Source: Phlegmacium glaucopus
Lineage: Eukaryota; Basidiomycota; Agaricomycetes; Agaricales; Cortinariaceae
Direction of reading: 5' to 3'
Length of the DNA stretch: 64,000 nucleotides
Assembly: GCA_015039465.1 (NCBI GenBank)
Contig: MU129988.1
Coordinates: forward strand, 381,745 to 445,744
Shown here: positions 12,395 to 23,045 of the stretch, one piece after another
How the letters are laid out: every line of letters begins with the position of its first letter
How positions within the stretch are numbered: position 1 is the first letter of the stretch
The notes under the pieces: generated by a model
What the model saw: the letters and a program-made list of their open reading frames with translations, nothing else
Databases searched by the model: none
Told to the model about the DNA's origin: nothing
Made by a program: the position numbers and the translations under genes

Positions 12395-13055
12395 TCAGTC
12401 GCGTCCCGTAATAACCACAGTGGTGCACATATGGAAGTCTCGTGAAACCGAACCCTGCAGTCCCTTTACCAAACTTACCACAATTGGTCTCTTTCCCCCA
12501 ACACAGTAAAGGGGCTCACGTCTTGCCAACTGTAAGGTACTTGGACTCGGGAAGTCTTAAATAACTAATCTAGAACATCCACGCATAAAGAACTCTACCT
12601 ACCACGATAGCGCGGACAATTCCCATCAACGGAATGAGCTGGCGCAGCAGCTCGCGGTGGTATTTCACCTCCATCGACATCTCTAGTTGGTGATTGCAGT
12701 CCTGCATTATCCTCTTCAAATTGGACCCAAAGCCAATGCAAGCTTTGGAAGACGGCAGGACATAACTTTCGGGCTACACAAATCGTGAGTTGCCGGCTCA
12801 CGAAATACCGCTCAGGTCATCGGAAATGCCTCTTGAAGGACAAAATGTTACCGCATTGGCTGTAAATAGTCTCGTGCAGTGTCACGCACTGTGTCTCCAT
12901 GGTAAAAATGAAGTACAGGAAAGCTGAAACAACCAGGATGTAGACGTATAGACACCAAGGGGACACATAAATTTAAGCTACCTTTCTCGAAAACCAAAAT
13001 CCTGGCCTGTAAAATCCTTGATCGAAAAATAGAATATGGAATACATATTTGCCAT
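12395..13055 (-). CDS. Unrecognised small four-exon gene
   Basis: I do not recognise the product. Four exons with canonical GT-AG introns and consistent phase can be read on the minus strand: 13055-12982, 12923-12852, 12765-12603 and 12529-12395, giving 147 residues from ATG to TGA. The peptide begins MANMYSIFYFSIKDF, contains a segment HFYHGDTVRDTARDYL and a helical stretch (EVKYHRELLRQLIPLMGIVRAI), and has no obvious signal peptide or known motif. It lies head-to-tail about 100 nt upstream of the septation kinase start and 275 nt downstream of the SNARE stop. It might instead be a long 5' leader of the kinase gene. Support comes only from four exons keeping frame. Confidence 0.35.
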
Positions 13056-13330
13056 AGCTTAACGATCAGTAAGGATCCATGCTGTCTTCCAAGTTTCCAC
13101 AAAGCGACGAAGAACTAAGTTACAGTAAGCGCCCGAGACAACCAGGAAGGAAAAAAATAAGGATAATGTAATGTATGTCATGAATGGTTCGTGGATTTGT
13201 AAAACTCATACGAAAAGATTCAGGAAAGCAAAATATGGGTTGATTGTTGCCTTGGGAAAGGACATAAGGATAAGTCCAAGGTGAGAAAGAGTGAGTCAAT
13301 TAGTGTGCGCCAAAAATGGGTATTCCGGAA

Positions 13331-14523
13331 TCAAGAAAGGATCTAAACAATCATTCGATACAACATCAGCAAGTGTCAAAGGAAGTAGTAGCGTCATGAA
13401 AACTCACAGCAACCAAAACAACACCAGCTACGACAGCAAGAATCAACAGTAGACATGCTACGCGACGACCCGCCCTGCGTTGGTAGTCCGCAGCAGTTGT
13501 TAGTTGCTGTGAAGCCTCCTGAGTATCGACAGCGACAGATGAAATGTTCAACTCGATATTATCTAGAATTGGTTGGAAAGTAAGCGTTGCGCGTACAGAA
13601 TAGGAAGAAAGCATGTAAGGAAGGGGAAAAGGACAGCGCAATCTGAGAGTGAAGATAGACACAGAATAGGACAGTCACAATGATACCCACCAATCATGCC
13701 ACCTTGTTGATTTACAAGTGTTCCTAGATCATGAAATATCTCTGCTAGCTCGTGAATGCCGGTTTCTATCTCCCGGATTTCAGCTTCACGTTCTTGAATG
13801 AGAGACTCTTGATACGCAAGTTCATGTGGTGAAAGTTGAGACTGTAGAATTTGGGCCTGTCGTTGCTCTTGGGGTGTGGGTTCCGGGTTGTCAGGATTTC
13901 TAAACAAATGTCAGAATCAGAAGGTTATTTCTAGGTTAAGAGGTTGTGACGACGAACGGTGGAAAGTTCTGCTCGTCGTCGACTGCCAATTTGACTCCCT
14001 GCACCACTGTTCTCTGACGTTCCGCACTGACTTGTTGCGCGCGCTGAAACGCAACCAAGGACATTTGAAGGTCATGGGAAGTCTTCTGAAGTGCCGTTTT
14101 TTGATGTGGCTTTATCGACACCCACTCAAGTTAGTTTCGCGGTAAAAAAGAAACTTTGAGTCGACCCACCAATGACGCTTGTAGAACTGAGAGCTTCTTT
14201 AGATCCTCAGAGCCTCGCTTTGCCAAAGCTCGAGTCGTTTCCGTTAGATCATGTCTGAAGTACAATGATCAAATTGGCGGCTGCGGACAAAGTGCACAAA
14301 GACAGCTAACGCACAAGCTCTTCCTCAAAGTTGCAGAGTCTTTTCCCGTCCCTAATTGATCCACTAGCTTCAGAATTCCTTGGACATTTGCATTCATCTT
14401 GAAGACTTGTAGCGACAGCGACGATTGTAAGATTTGAAATACATTGTCTTCCCGTGATTGCGGGTTCGATGATGGCGACAGCGATGGGTGGCCACGACCA
14501 GCCTCAATATCCTGAAAACTCAT
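13331..14523 (-). CDS. Qa-SNARE syntaxin, Pep12/syntaxin-7-like
   Basis: Starts at ATG 14523-14521 with MSFQDIEAGRGHP. The N-terminal part is a three-helix Habc-like region (VFQILQSSLSLQVFKMNANV, then TETTRALAKR...). The SNARE motif includes QEREAEIREIETGIHELAEI and FHDLGTLVNQQGGMIDNIE, with the glutamine of NQQG at the expected 0-layer position of Qa-SNAREs. It ends in a single membrane anchor (ACLLLILAVVAGVVLVA) preceded by RRAGRR. A perfect GTGAGT donor at about 13406 followed by an acceptor near 13340 makes the last codons ILS and TGA at 13333-13331; read through without splicing, a different tail appears. Homologues mediate fusion at late endosomes and vacuoles. Whether it is Pep12 or Vam3 is not decidable here. 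Confidence 0.85.
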
Positions 14524-14903
14524 GTTGCTGGGAGGTAACGCCTTTACTGTGTGTGTTTGAGTGAGGGGCGTGGAAGGAGGAGACTGATGGAACGGACTCG
14601 GGAGCACGACGAAAATATCACGTGACCCAATTCAATTCGACAACACCAAGGCCTTTTCCCTACGGGGACAGGGGACACTAGACAAATTAGGTCAAAAATC
14701 AGGGTATACTGTTATTTCCAGACAGGATGCGACAAAATTGGTTGGTGTAATAGTGGTCGATGGGCTCGTTACTTCTTGCGTTATGAGGTTTCCTCATAAC
14801 TGTTCTGGCTTCCACACAATAATCTTTTTGCATTTTTTCTCCCTGCCGAAGAATCCCCATTCGATAACTACTCAGGCTGCAGCTATAGCTACCATTCTCA
14901 GCT

Positions 14904-15353
14904 TTACGTGGCATTGACGCATTGCTGATGGAAGGTCTCCATAGTCACGGAGGACCTTGATGCGCTTCCGCTATTCACGTCGGGAAGAAATATGTTCCAT
15001 CCGAATTTCTGCTGCAGGTTCATTTTCAAATGTTGTAGCAACTCATTATTACTCACGCCCATCTAACTCACTTCCCTGCTGTTGATCTGCCAGTCAAAAA
15101 ATTCATTGAACTCCATCTCTCTACAAAAATCATTACGACAACAGAAATGGTTCAGCAAAGAAATCCCCAATCTGGATGCGACCAGCTTTCTTAATCCATT
15201 CTTTGGGTCAACCGTGACTTGATAGGTCAAAGTCAATTGTTGACCAGCGATACACCGAGTTTGTGGATACAAGTATAGTCATTGACGTAACTTGAATGTA
15301 TAGTCGTCGCCTTTTACTCTAAAACGGGTGGGAAGCATGGCTCCATCCAACAT
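14904..15353 (-). CDS. Uncertain small ORF pair, possible decayed or spliced gene
   Basis: I do not recognise this. On the minus strand, an ATG at 15353 can be spliced (15353-15287 to 15217) into a frame with DPKNGLRKLVASRLGI that runs to a TAG at about 15067. Directly after that TAG, in the same frame, an ATG opens a further 52 codons with protein-like composition ending at TAA 14906-14904. This is either a small gene whose 3' part is not translated, a gene broken by one stop, or chance. There is no known domain. Confidence 0.22.
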
Positions 15354-15649
15354 CAGCTCTTCGAGTTTATGCAATTCTGTCGCACTCCTGAGGCAGCATC
15401 GTATCTGCAGACAAGACATTTGCCTTGCTACCTTCAATTATGGTTCCTTATATTTTTTTCTCCAAAGGTCCATGTACAATCAGGCTACCCGGTGCCGTAC
15501 TCTAGGACTGCTAAGGACTTGCTATTGCCTCGAGTTTGGGTGAAATACTGAATCTTCTGTCTGTATGTTTCTGCTTGCTTCCCGTCCCTACGAAGGTCCA
15601 AGCAAAATCGTAGTCTGACTGTTGGAGGCAATTACTCGTCTGGAACTTT
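15354..15649. other. AT-rich stretch upstream of the duplicated unit
   Basis: No gene is supported here. Two overlapping plus-strand open frames of about 60-70 codons have low-complexity, cysteine- and leucine-biased translations and no start context. I see nothing else before the first duplicated unit begins near 15650. Confidence 0.4.
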
Positions 15650-16002
15650 ATTTTGGTTGCGTATGGTCCGCTCCATCAGCAATCTATCACTTTTTCACTT
15701 TGTTGTACCTTTTTTTTCCACAGGGGTGAAGAAGTGGAACAAGTGGGAGAATTTTAACCTTTTTGGCTGTTCTTTTTCATTGAGAAACCCAAAAAAAACA
15801 CCTTGCATTAGCAACCGGGCTTTTTTGACTTGTTACTTTTCCACTTCTCTTCCGCTTTTTTGACTTGTACAACCACAAAAAGGGCTATTTATGAAACTAC
15901 TGATGGGCCCCACCACTTCTCTGCGAGCGATGGTCGGAAACATTGGACCGATTTTTCGCTTTATGCACTCTGATTTACGTTAGACTGATTTTTGACTACT
16001 GA

Positions 16003-16008
16003 TATAAA
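16003..16008 (+). promoter_or_regulatory. TATA box, pectin methylesterase copy 1
   Basis: TATAAA lies 83 nt before the start codon. It is conserved with the same neighbours (GATATAAAGCGTCG) in copy 2, so it is the likely core promoter. Confidence 0.6.
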
Positions 16009-16085
16009 GCGTCGTAGATGACCACAGAATGTCCCTTGTCCATCATCACCCAGGTATTTCTTACCTTAGGCTTACAAACTGACAA

Positions 16086-17783
16086 ATGATACACCTCTGG
16101 TCCTCGGCTACACTGTTTTCCTTACTCTCCGGCAGCCTTGCCCTCTCACCTAACTTCCTGGCATGTCAAACCAAGAAGCCTCCAGGATCCTCACCTCTTC
16201 TTGGGTGTCCTTCAGGAACGACTTTTGTTTCACACAACACAAGTGATGTCCATGCTAATTTCCATAGTATCCAAGAAGCTGTACTGTCTCTGTGCGTTTT
16301 ACTCGATCATTAACGTTATTCTACGGATTGTGCTCAAAATTATATATTCACTCAGTAACGACACCGAGCCGGCTACGATCCTCATTGCGGAAGGCGAGTA
16401 TCACGAAACCGTCACTGTAACGCGCAATGGGCCTCTCACATTACTCGTAAGGAATACACCCCTATAGTTTGCAATGTCCTCTTGACTATATGAACAGGGT
16501 CAACTTCCTAATACTTCCTCTAAATCTTTAAATCACCCTTTTGCCAACGCATCCGAAGTACCACTCAAACAAAACCTCGTGAAAGTCTGGAACAACAAGT
16601 TCGTACAGACTGGCACGGATGATGATCAGACCGCTGTTCTCTTCATTAAGCCATCTCCCTATGCTTCGTTTGGGAATGTCGATTTCAAGGTGTATAACAT
16701 TGATTTTGAGAATAGAGCGGTAAGCCTTCCTAACAGTTTTTTATTTTATATCAGCCCCTAACATTGGAGTCATTCTCTCTTTGAAGGCCAATTTCGCTAT
16801 TTCTCAAGCGCTAGTGACTGATATATCCTACACAAATGCCTCATTTTACGGATGCTCATTTGCAAGCTACCAGGATACGTGGTATACTGGTAGAGACGCC
16901 AACACATACGTCGTGGATAGCATTATTTATGGACAAACAGATTGTGAGATTAAGTCCTCATTTAGAACGTCCCTTGTATCATTGACTGGCCATCTCAACC
17001 AACCAGATATTTTTGGATATGGCACAGCGTTTGTCTTTTTTTGTAGCCACTCAAGGAATTGTCTAGATGTCAGTTTAACATCTTATTCAAAATCACAGAT
17101 GGTTTCAGAATACCGTCCTGGCGAACCGCGCATGCGGGGGTGGACTCGTTGCTTGGCAAGGCACGAGCTTAACGGATGCACCTGGAAATCGATTTGGGGC
17201 TTACATCGCTGATTCAAGCATCATCCGAGTAAATTTCATTGCACTTGTCCACCATATGCAACTATCATTGCTCACGTACGTTAAAGTCTCCAGACGCAAA
17301 CGCAACGACGGTGACGAAGGGAAAGTGTTATCTAGGTATCATTAATCAGAATGTTTCAACTTTTTTTAAGAGATTAAACAGATGATTTTTTTAAAGGTCG
17401 GCCTTGGAATGATTTAGCCACTACGGTGTATCTGCGAACGTACATGGATGATAGCATCCGTCCAGCTGGATGGAAACCTTGGGGTAGTGCAAGGTGACCT
17501 TGCTTGTTACACAAGATTCAGTGCCGATGTTGACTGGGATACGCATGCATGCTAGACCCGTCATTCTCAATACAACGTTCTATGCCGAGTTCGACTCCAG
17601 CGGTGCGTATTTTATTTCAACTCGGAATTCTACGTAATGAATGACGCGGCAGGTCCTAGCGGGAATACTTCCGGCCGCATCCCAGTTGAACATATCCTAA
17701 CACCCGATGAAGCACAAAGCTTCACCATCGACAAAGTATTCCTCGAACATCCCAAGTGGATCGACTTTGAATACTCGTTCTGA
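16086..17783 (+). CDS. Secreted pectin methylesterase (CE8), copy 1
   Basis: Ten exons join in phase: 16086-16291, 16356-16446, 16498-16719, 16787-16943, 17007-17028, 17099-17228, 17287-17335, 17397-17493, 17556-17602, 17653-17783 (383 residues). It begins with a signal peptide (MIHLWSSATLFSLLSGSLAL). CE8 landmarks are visible: EGEYHETVTV, the SYQDTWY block holding the first catalytic Asp, QTDYIFG with the second Asp (the codon is split by the intron before the fifth exon), and YLGRPW with the conserved Arg. The enzyme removes methyl esters from homogalacturonan in plant cell walls, outside the cell. Exon five is only 22 nt. No break was found, although without splicing the frame appears interrupted. 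The length is typical for a fungal CE8 enzyme. Confidence 0.85.
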
Positions 17784-18255
17784 ATAAATAAACACAAGCC
17801 ATAGGTCCGACATATACCATATAGCTACAAAATAGCGGGCTGAAAAATGAGTAGGACATCAATATTAAATACAGACCTTTGGTCTTTTGCCGGCTCTTTC
17901 TTCCAATCCGTTCGGTGCTGACGTTTTCCTATTTGGTTGCGTACGGTGCACCCGCATCAGCAATCTAGCACTTTACCTTTTCTCTTTTTTGTGCCTTTTC
18001 ATTTTTCACAACAAAAGTGAAAAAGTACAGAAGTGAGTTTTTGGCTGTTCTTTTGACCTAAGAAACACTTTGCTTCTTTGACTTATTACTTTTCCGCCTT
18101 TTTTCCGCTTTTTCACTTGTACAACCACATTGAAAAGCTATTTGTGAAACTACTGATGGGTCCCACCACTTCTCTGCGAGCGATGGTCGGAAACCTTGGA
18201 CTGATTGTTCGCTTTATGCGCTCTGATTTACGTTAGACTGATTTTTGACTACTGA

Positions 18256-18261
18256 TATAAA
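18256..18261 (+). promoter_or_regulatory. TATA box, pectin methylesterase copy 2
   Basis: TATAAA lies 89 nt before the start codon, in the same sequence context as copy 1. The six extra nucleotides come from a small insertion (CTGGCATC region) between the TATA box and the ATG. Confidence 0.6.
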
Positions 18262-18344
18262 GCGTCGTAGATGACCACAGAATGTCCCTTGTCCACTGGC
18301 ATCATCACCCAGGTATTTCTTACCTTAGGCTTACAAACTGACAA

Positions 18345-20038
18345 ATGATACACCTCTGGTCCTCGGCTACACTGTTTTCCTTACTCTCCGGCAGCCTTGC
18401 CCTCTCACCTAACTTCCTGGCATGTCAAACCAAGAAGCCGCCAGGATCCTCACCTCTTCTTGGGTGTCCTTCAGGAACAACTTTTGTTTCACATAACACA
18501 AGTGATGTCAATGCTAATTTCCATAGTATCCAAGAAGCTGTGCTGTCTCTGTGCGTTCTGCTCGATCATTCACGTTATTCTATGGATTGTGCTCAAAATC
18601 ACATATTTACTCAGTGACAACACGAAGCCGGCTACGATCCTCATTGCGGAAGGTGAATATCATGAAACCGTCACTGTAACGCGCAATGGGCCTCTCATAT
18701 TACTCGTAAGGAATACACGCTTATAGTTTGTAATGCCTTCTTGACTATACGAACAGGGCCAACTTCTTAATGCTTCCTCCAATTCTCTAAATTACCCTTT
18801 TGCCAACGCATCCGAAGTACCACTCAAACAAAACCTCGTGAAAGTTTGGAACAACAAATTCGTACAGAATGGTACGAGTAATGCTCAGACCGCTGTCCTT
18901 CTCATTACACCATCCCCCCATGCTTCGTTTGGGACTGTCGATTTCAAGGCGTATAATATTGATTTTGAGAATAGAGCGGTAAGCCTTCCTTGCAGTGATA
19001 TATATATCAGCCGCTAACACTCGGGCTGATTCTTTTTTTGAAGGCCAATTTCGCTATTTCTCAAGCGCTAGTAACTTATATATCCTACGCCAACGCCTCA
19101 TTTTACGGATGCTCGTTTGCAAGCTACCAAGATACGTGGTATACTGGTAGAAACGCCAACACATACGTCGTGGATAGCATTATTTATGGACAAACAGATT
19201 GTGAGATCAAGTCCTCACTTAGAACGTCCCTTGCATCGCCGACTGACCTCAATCAACCAGATATTTTTGGATATGGCACAGCGTTTGTTGTTTTTTTGCC
19301 ATTCAGCCAGTCTCTAGATATCGGTTTAACATTTTGTTCAAAATCAGATGGTTTCAGAATACCGTCCTGGCGAACCGCGCATGCGGAGGCGGACTTGTTG
19401 CTTGGAAAGGAACGAACTTAACAGATGCACCTGGAAATCGATTTGGGGCTTACATCGCTGATTCAAGCATCATCCGAGTAAATTTCATTGCGCTTGTCCA
19501 CCATACGCAATTATTGTTGCTCACTTACGTTAAAGTCTCCAGACGCAAATGCAACGACGGTGACGAAGGGAAAGTGTTATCTAGGTATCGTTAATCAGAA
19601 TAATTTTTTTTAAGAGATTAAACAGATGAATTTTTCTCACAGGTCGGCCTTGGAATGATTTAGCCACTACGGTGTATCTGCGAACGTACATGGATGATAG
19701 CATCCGTCCGGCTGGATGGAAACCTTGGGGTAGTGCAAGGTGACCTTGCTTTTTACACAATATTCAGTGCCAATGTTGACTGGGATACGCATGCATGCTA
19801 GACCCGTCATTCTCAATACAACGTTCTATGCCGAGTTCGACTCCAGCGGTGAGTACATGCACCTCATATTTTATTTCAACTTGGGATTCTATGTAATGAA
19901 TGACCAGGTCCTGGCGGGAATACTTCTGCTCGCACCCCAGTCGAACATATCCTAACACCCGATGAAGCGCAAAACTTCACCATCGACAAAGTATTCCTCG
20001 AACACCCCAAATGGATCGACTTTGAATACTCGTTCTGA
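18345..20038 (+). CDS. Secreted pectin methylesterase (CE8), copy 2
   Basis: This is the same ten-exon plan as copy 1, with all splice sites preserved, including the 22-nt exon (ATATTTTTGG...CACAGC) before a GTTTGT donor. The signal peptide is identical. The catalytic blocks SYQDTWY, QTDYIFG and YLGRPW are intact, so this copy should also be active. Substitutions are mostly conservative or in introns (for example DVNANF instead of DVHANF, and NGTSNAQT instead of TGTDDDQT). It ends ...WIDFEYSF and TGA at 20036-20038. The role is pectin de-esterification during growth on plant material. The shared promoter suggests similar expression of both copies. Confidence 0.85.
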
Positions 20039-20363
20039 ATAAATAAACAAAAGCCACAGGTCCGATTTATACCAATACAGCTAGCTACGAAACAGTGGGT
20101 CGAGAAATGAGTAGGACATAGATATTAAATCCAGCGGTAGAACTCAGTGAGTGAAGGATGCAAGTAGCGTCATGTCGTGTCGTTCATGAGCTGTCTCGTA
20201 TACCACTTGCTTTACTTCGATATTTGACGATCCAGGGCCCAGGCACGCTTCAAAACTTCAGTGAGAGGTAAACGTTTCTGGGGATTGCATCGTAATAACT
20301 ACATCATGGTTACGGTCTATCTTAGGCTTATTCGATTGGAGATGACCGTGACTATACTATCGG

Positions 20364-20543
20364 ATGGACAATTACGAACTCGAAGAGAAACTGAAACATC
20401 ACCTCCCCGAAGCCGCTACAGAGGCTAAAGAATATGCTGACAGCTGCAAAGAAGATCAGCGATGCTCATGGGAAAGGGAAACTGTAGAGTTCTGGTTATT
20501 TAACAATCAATTGGAAATTTGTTTTCAGTTTACACACACATAA
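20364..20543 (+). CDS. Small 59-codon ORF of unknown function
   Basis: An ATG-to-TAA open frame encodes an acidic, helical, Glu/Lys-rich peptide beginning MDNYELEEKLKHHLPEAA and containing KEYADSCKEDQRCSWERE. No known motif and no intron were identified. It lies between the second pectin methylesterase copy and the 3' end of the minus-strand fusion gene. The composition looks coding rather than random, but there is no other support. It could be the last exon of an unseen gene. Confidence 0.25.
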   Translation: MDNYELEEKLKHHLPEAATEAKEYADSCKEDQRCSWERETVEFWLFNNQLEICFQFTHT

Positions 20544-20639
20544 TATATATATCATCTGTTAGAAGAGGATTATTTATTTTTCTCTCTACTTTCGATGCGA
20601 CATCGGACCCCCCCAAGCTGGCTATTGACAAAATGTCTA

Positions 20640-23045
20640 TTAAGGACACAGTTTCATCGCCACTTCCTCTACCAATTTCCGTATCTCCTTCTTTTTGATT
20701 CCTCCGTCTACATTCCAACCGGATCCTTTCACCAATTTACCTTCAAGTAACTTGCGTGTCTGCAATACTTCCAATAAAGCCTTGAGTTGGGATTCGTATT
20801 GCGGAGAAAGGCGTAGGAAAAAGGCCAGAGCGGCCGTTAATCGATGTACTTGCAAAATGGTCAAAAAAAATTATATAAAAAGAATTCAAATAAATAAAAT
20901 ACTTACCAACTTCTTCGTTCTCCTTCTCTCTATCCAGTGCCTCTACGACGGCACTCACTATCTCAACTTCCCAATCTGCGAATCTATCATCATACGGTTT
21001 AATCCTTCGTCCACTCTTGACTGATTCCACCCTCGACTTTTGTAAAACAGCCGATACATCAAATGCCAAACTTGCAGCAGCAGTTCGAACCAACGCATCC
21101 ACATGCAACAAGCTAGGAACCAGCACTTGCGTTATTTTCTCTCGTATAGGACTCGTCGCCAGTACTTTCTGAGATAGAGCAGGGTGAGAGAAAGCGTTGC
21201 ATAGCATACGTACGATGGTGAGGATATAGTTTCGAGATCCCTTGTGTGATGGATTGTTGTCAAGTGCGTTGATAGCTTTTGGGAGGAAGACGCTGATAGG
21301 GTCTGTAGGAGAATTAAGAGCAGCTAACCAGGAGCCAACTGCAGGGTCTAAGAAGGCGAGTCGCCACATGTCGACTAGGGGAAAGAGGGATTCGACGGGA
21401 AGTGCAAGTGCCAGGGCGCTAGTTGCTTGAGTCCACGATGTGAGAATAGCAGGCGTGGCTGAGGGCAGTGCCTTGACATCAGTAGGAGGTGGGGAGGGAA
21501 ACCGAGCTTTGAGGTAGGGCAATACGGTCCCTAATAAAACTACCTTGGTCTGTTCTTTGGATTGTAAAACCGAGGTGGGCCACGAGGCCTCATCGATAAA
21601 TGAAGATAACTTTGAAACTACAGTTTCGATGGCCGGTACTTGCGAAAAGATGATTGGGTTGAGGGATAGCGCTTGGATGGTGGGAATAGAAAGAGATGTG
21701 TGGGGATGAGCTATACATATTACAGTTAGAAAATCAATTTGGGTGGGTAGAGGGTGAAGTAAACTAACGTGGATATGCTTGGAAAATGAGTAGATCAATT
21801 TGGGTCCTCAATTCATTTGCATCTGCGCCTTTAAGTTCATCGAGCTAATGGAGGCCATTATCAAAAAGCCGAACTTTGTAAGAGCACAACAAGGCAAACC
21901 TTCTTTCCATCAAGGAAAAATATAAATGTTGGGGTAGCTCGAATACCCCATTCCGCAGCTAGATTCCTGCCCATGCCCACATCAATGTCGACCTTTGCAA
22001 ATCCTGCACCATCTCTGTCTTCATGCACTCCTTTCTCCTCAGAAAGACGCTCAAATACTGGTTCAATCATCCTACAAGGAGGGCAAGTAGCACTTGTGAA
22101 GAACGCAACTGCAGCTTTATGGGTTTTTAAAAAGTTATTGAAGGTAGCTGGATTTGTGATGACATGCATTGGTGATGTAAGTGAGTTTGTGGCTTGGACG
22201 TTGGGGCGGGCAGATCCATTTGCAGCTTGGCTTGCGACTGTTTGTAATATAGAAGCTGCAAGTTGTGGATTTGTGGGTGTGTTGTTCGTGGCTGTTGTTG
22301 GGGGCGTAGTACCTGGTCCAGGGCGTTGATACATGGCATCAATCGTAGGTCGCAGCGCAGCACCAAAAGGAGTCGACAGGAAATCGGTTGGCAAATCTAT
22401 AGAAGGTCAATCTTATCTAGCGATTGTATCTTATTTTTCAAACGACACACCTTTGATAAAAGATGGTATAGTTCCTCCCGTCAGAAACCCAACACAATCA
22501 TCCGTAAACGAATTACAGTTAAAATCTGGCTCCAAACGATTTCATCATGAAAAAACAAGATTGATAGGGATCATTGTAAGTTACCTAGAAGATGATACTG
22601 TACCATATTTTGTTGAGCATTACGGTTTGTCTGTCCAGTTGTCAAGACGGCTAACCTTGTCTGCGGTATAATGTTCTTTCATTTCCTGTAGATACTCATT
22701 GAATGTATCTTCATCTAATGCCGTTTCCCCCATATTTATAACTTGCAGTGGTGCACCATGCTAATGGGAGGAGTTACATGTAAAATCAACCGTAAATTGA
22801 AAATAATACTTACATGGGAACGACCTGGAAGGGTGGTATTGATCCCTTGCCCATAGAAGACTTCTTTCCCGAATACGACGACCGAGGTATGCCTATGCAC
22901 GTACAGTTAAAACCAAGGAGGTGGGTAGTGATAAGACACTGGGCTACCAAATTCCATCTATTTGTCTACCAGTAAGTTGCCCAGATAATTGTCGAGCCAT
23001 TCCATTACTGAGGTCGTAAACATATAATTCCACAGGAGAAGTCAT
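20640..23045 (-). CDS. DeSI-like PPPDE peptidase - thioredoxin - PUL domain fusion
   Basis: Starts at ATG 23045 with [17 protein letters not shown]. The N-terminal PPPDE (DeSI/DUF862) domain shows the catalytic His in HTSVVVFG and the catalytic Cys in [10 protein letters not shown], the papain-like dyad of deSUMOylating or deubiquitinating isopeptidases. A thioredoxin domain follows with the active site [12 protein letters not shown] and the cis-proline block [12 protein letters not shown]. The C-terminal half (from about 21700) is an alpha-helical repeat with [18 protein letters not shown] and [17 protein letters not shown], matching the PUL domain that binds Cdc48/p97 in Doa1/PLAP. This three-domain order is a known fungal architecture. 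It suggests a redox-linked ubiquitin or SUMO isopeptidase acting with Cdc48, but the substrate is unknown. Several short introns are present; the stop is at 20642-20640. Confidence 0.87.

Larger units (their letters stand above)
15650..17875 (+). repeat. Tandem duplication unit, copy 1 (pectin methylesterase)
   Basis: Similarity to the second unit begins at about 15650 (TTGGTTGCGTATGGT, matched by TTGGTTGCGTACGGT near 17936). It runs through promoter, all exons, introns and 3' flank to about 17875 (ATGAGTAGGACAT... also found near 20107). The units lie head-to-tail with an offset of 2259 nt between their start codons. Exons are nearly identical, while the T-rich upstream parts differ by small indels. 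Confidence 0.85.
17929..20134 (+). repeat. Tandem duplication unit, copy 2 (pectin methylesterase)
   Basis: This is the second head-to-tail copy of the unit described at 15650-17875. It includes the promoter, the full gene and about 95 nt of 3' flank. Differences from copy 1 are scattered substitutions and short indels in introns and in the T-rich upstream part. The 50-odd nt between units (about 17876-17928) are not repeated. Confidence 0.85.

Noticed and set aside
17029..17210. Apparent frameshift in pectin methylesterase copy 1
   Set aside because: A 22-nt exon and a GTTTGT donor restore the frame and the CE8 motif, so this is splicing, not a break.
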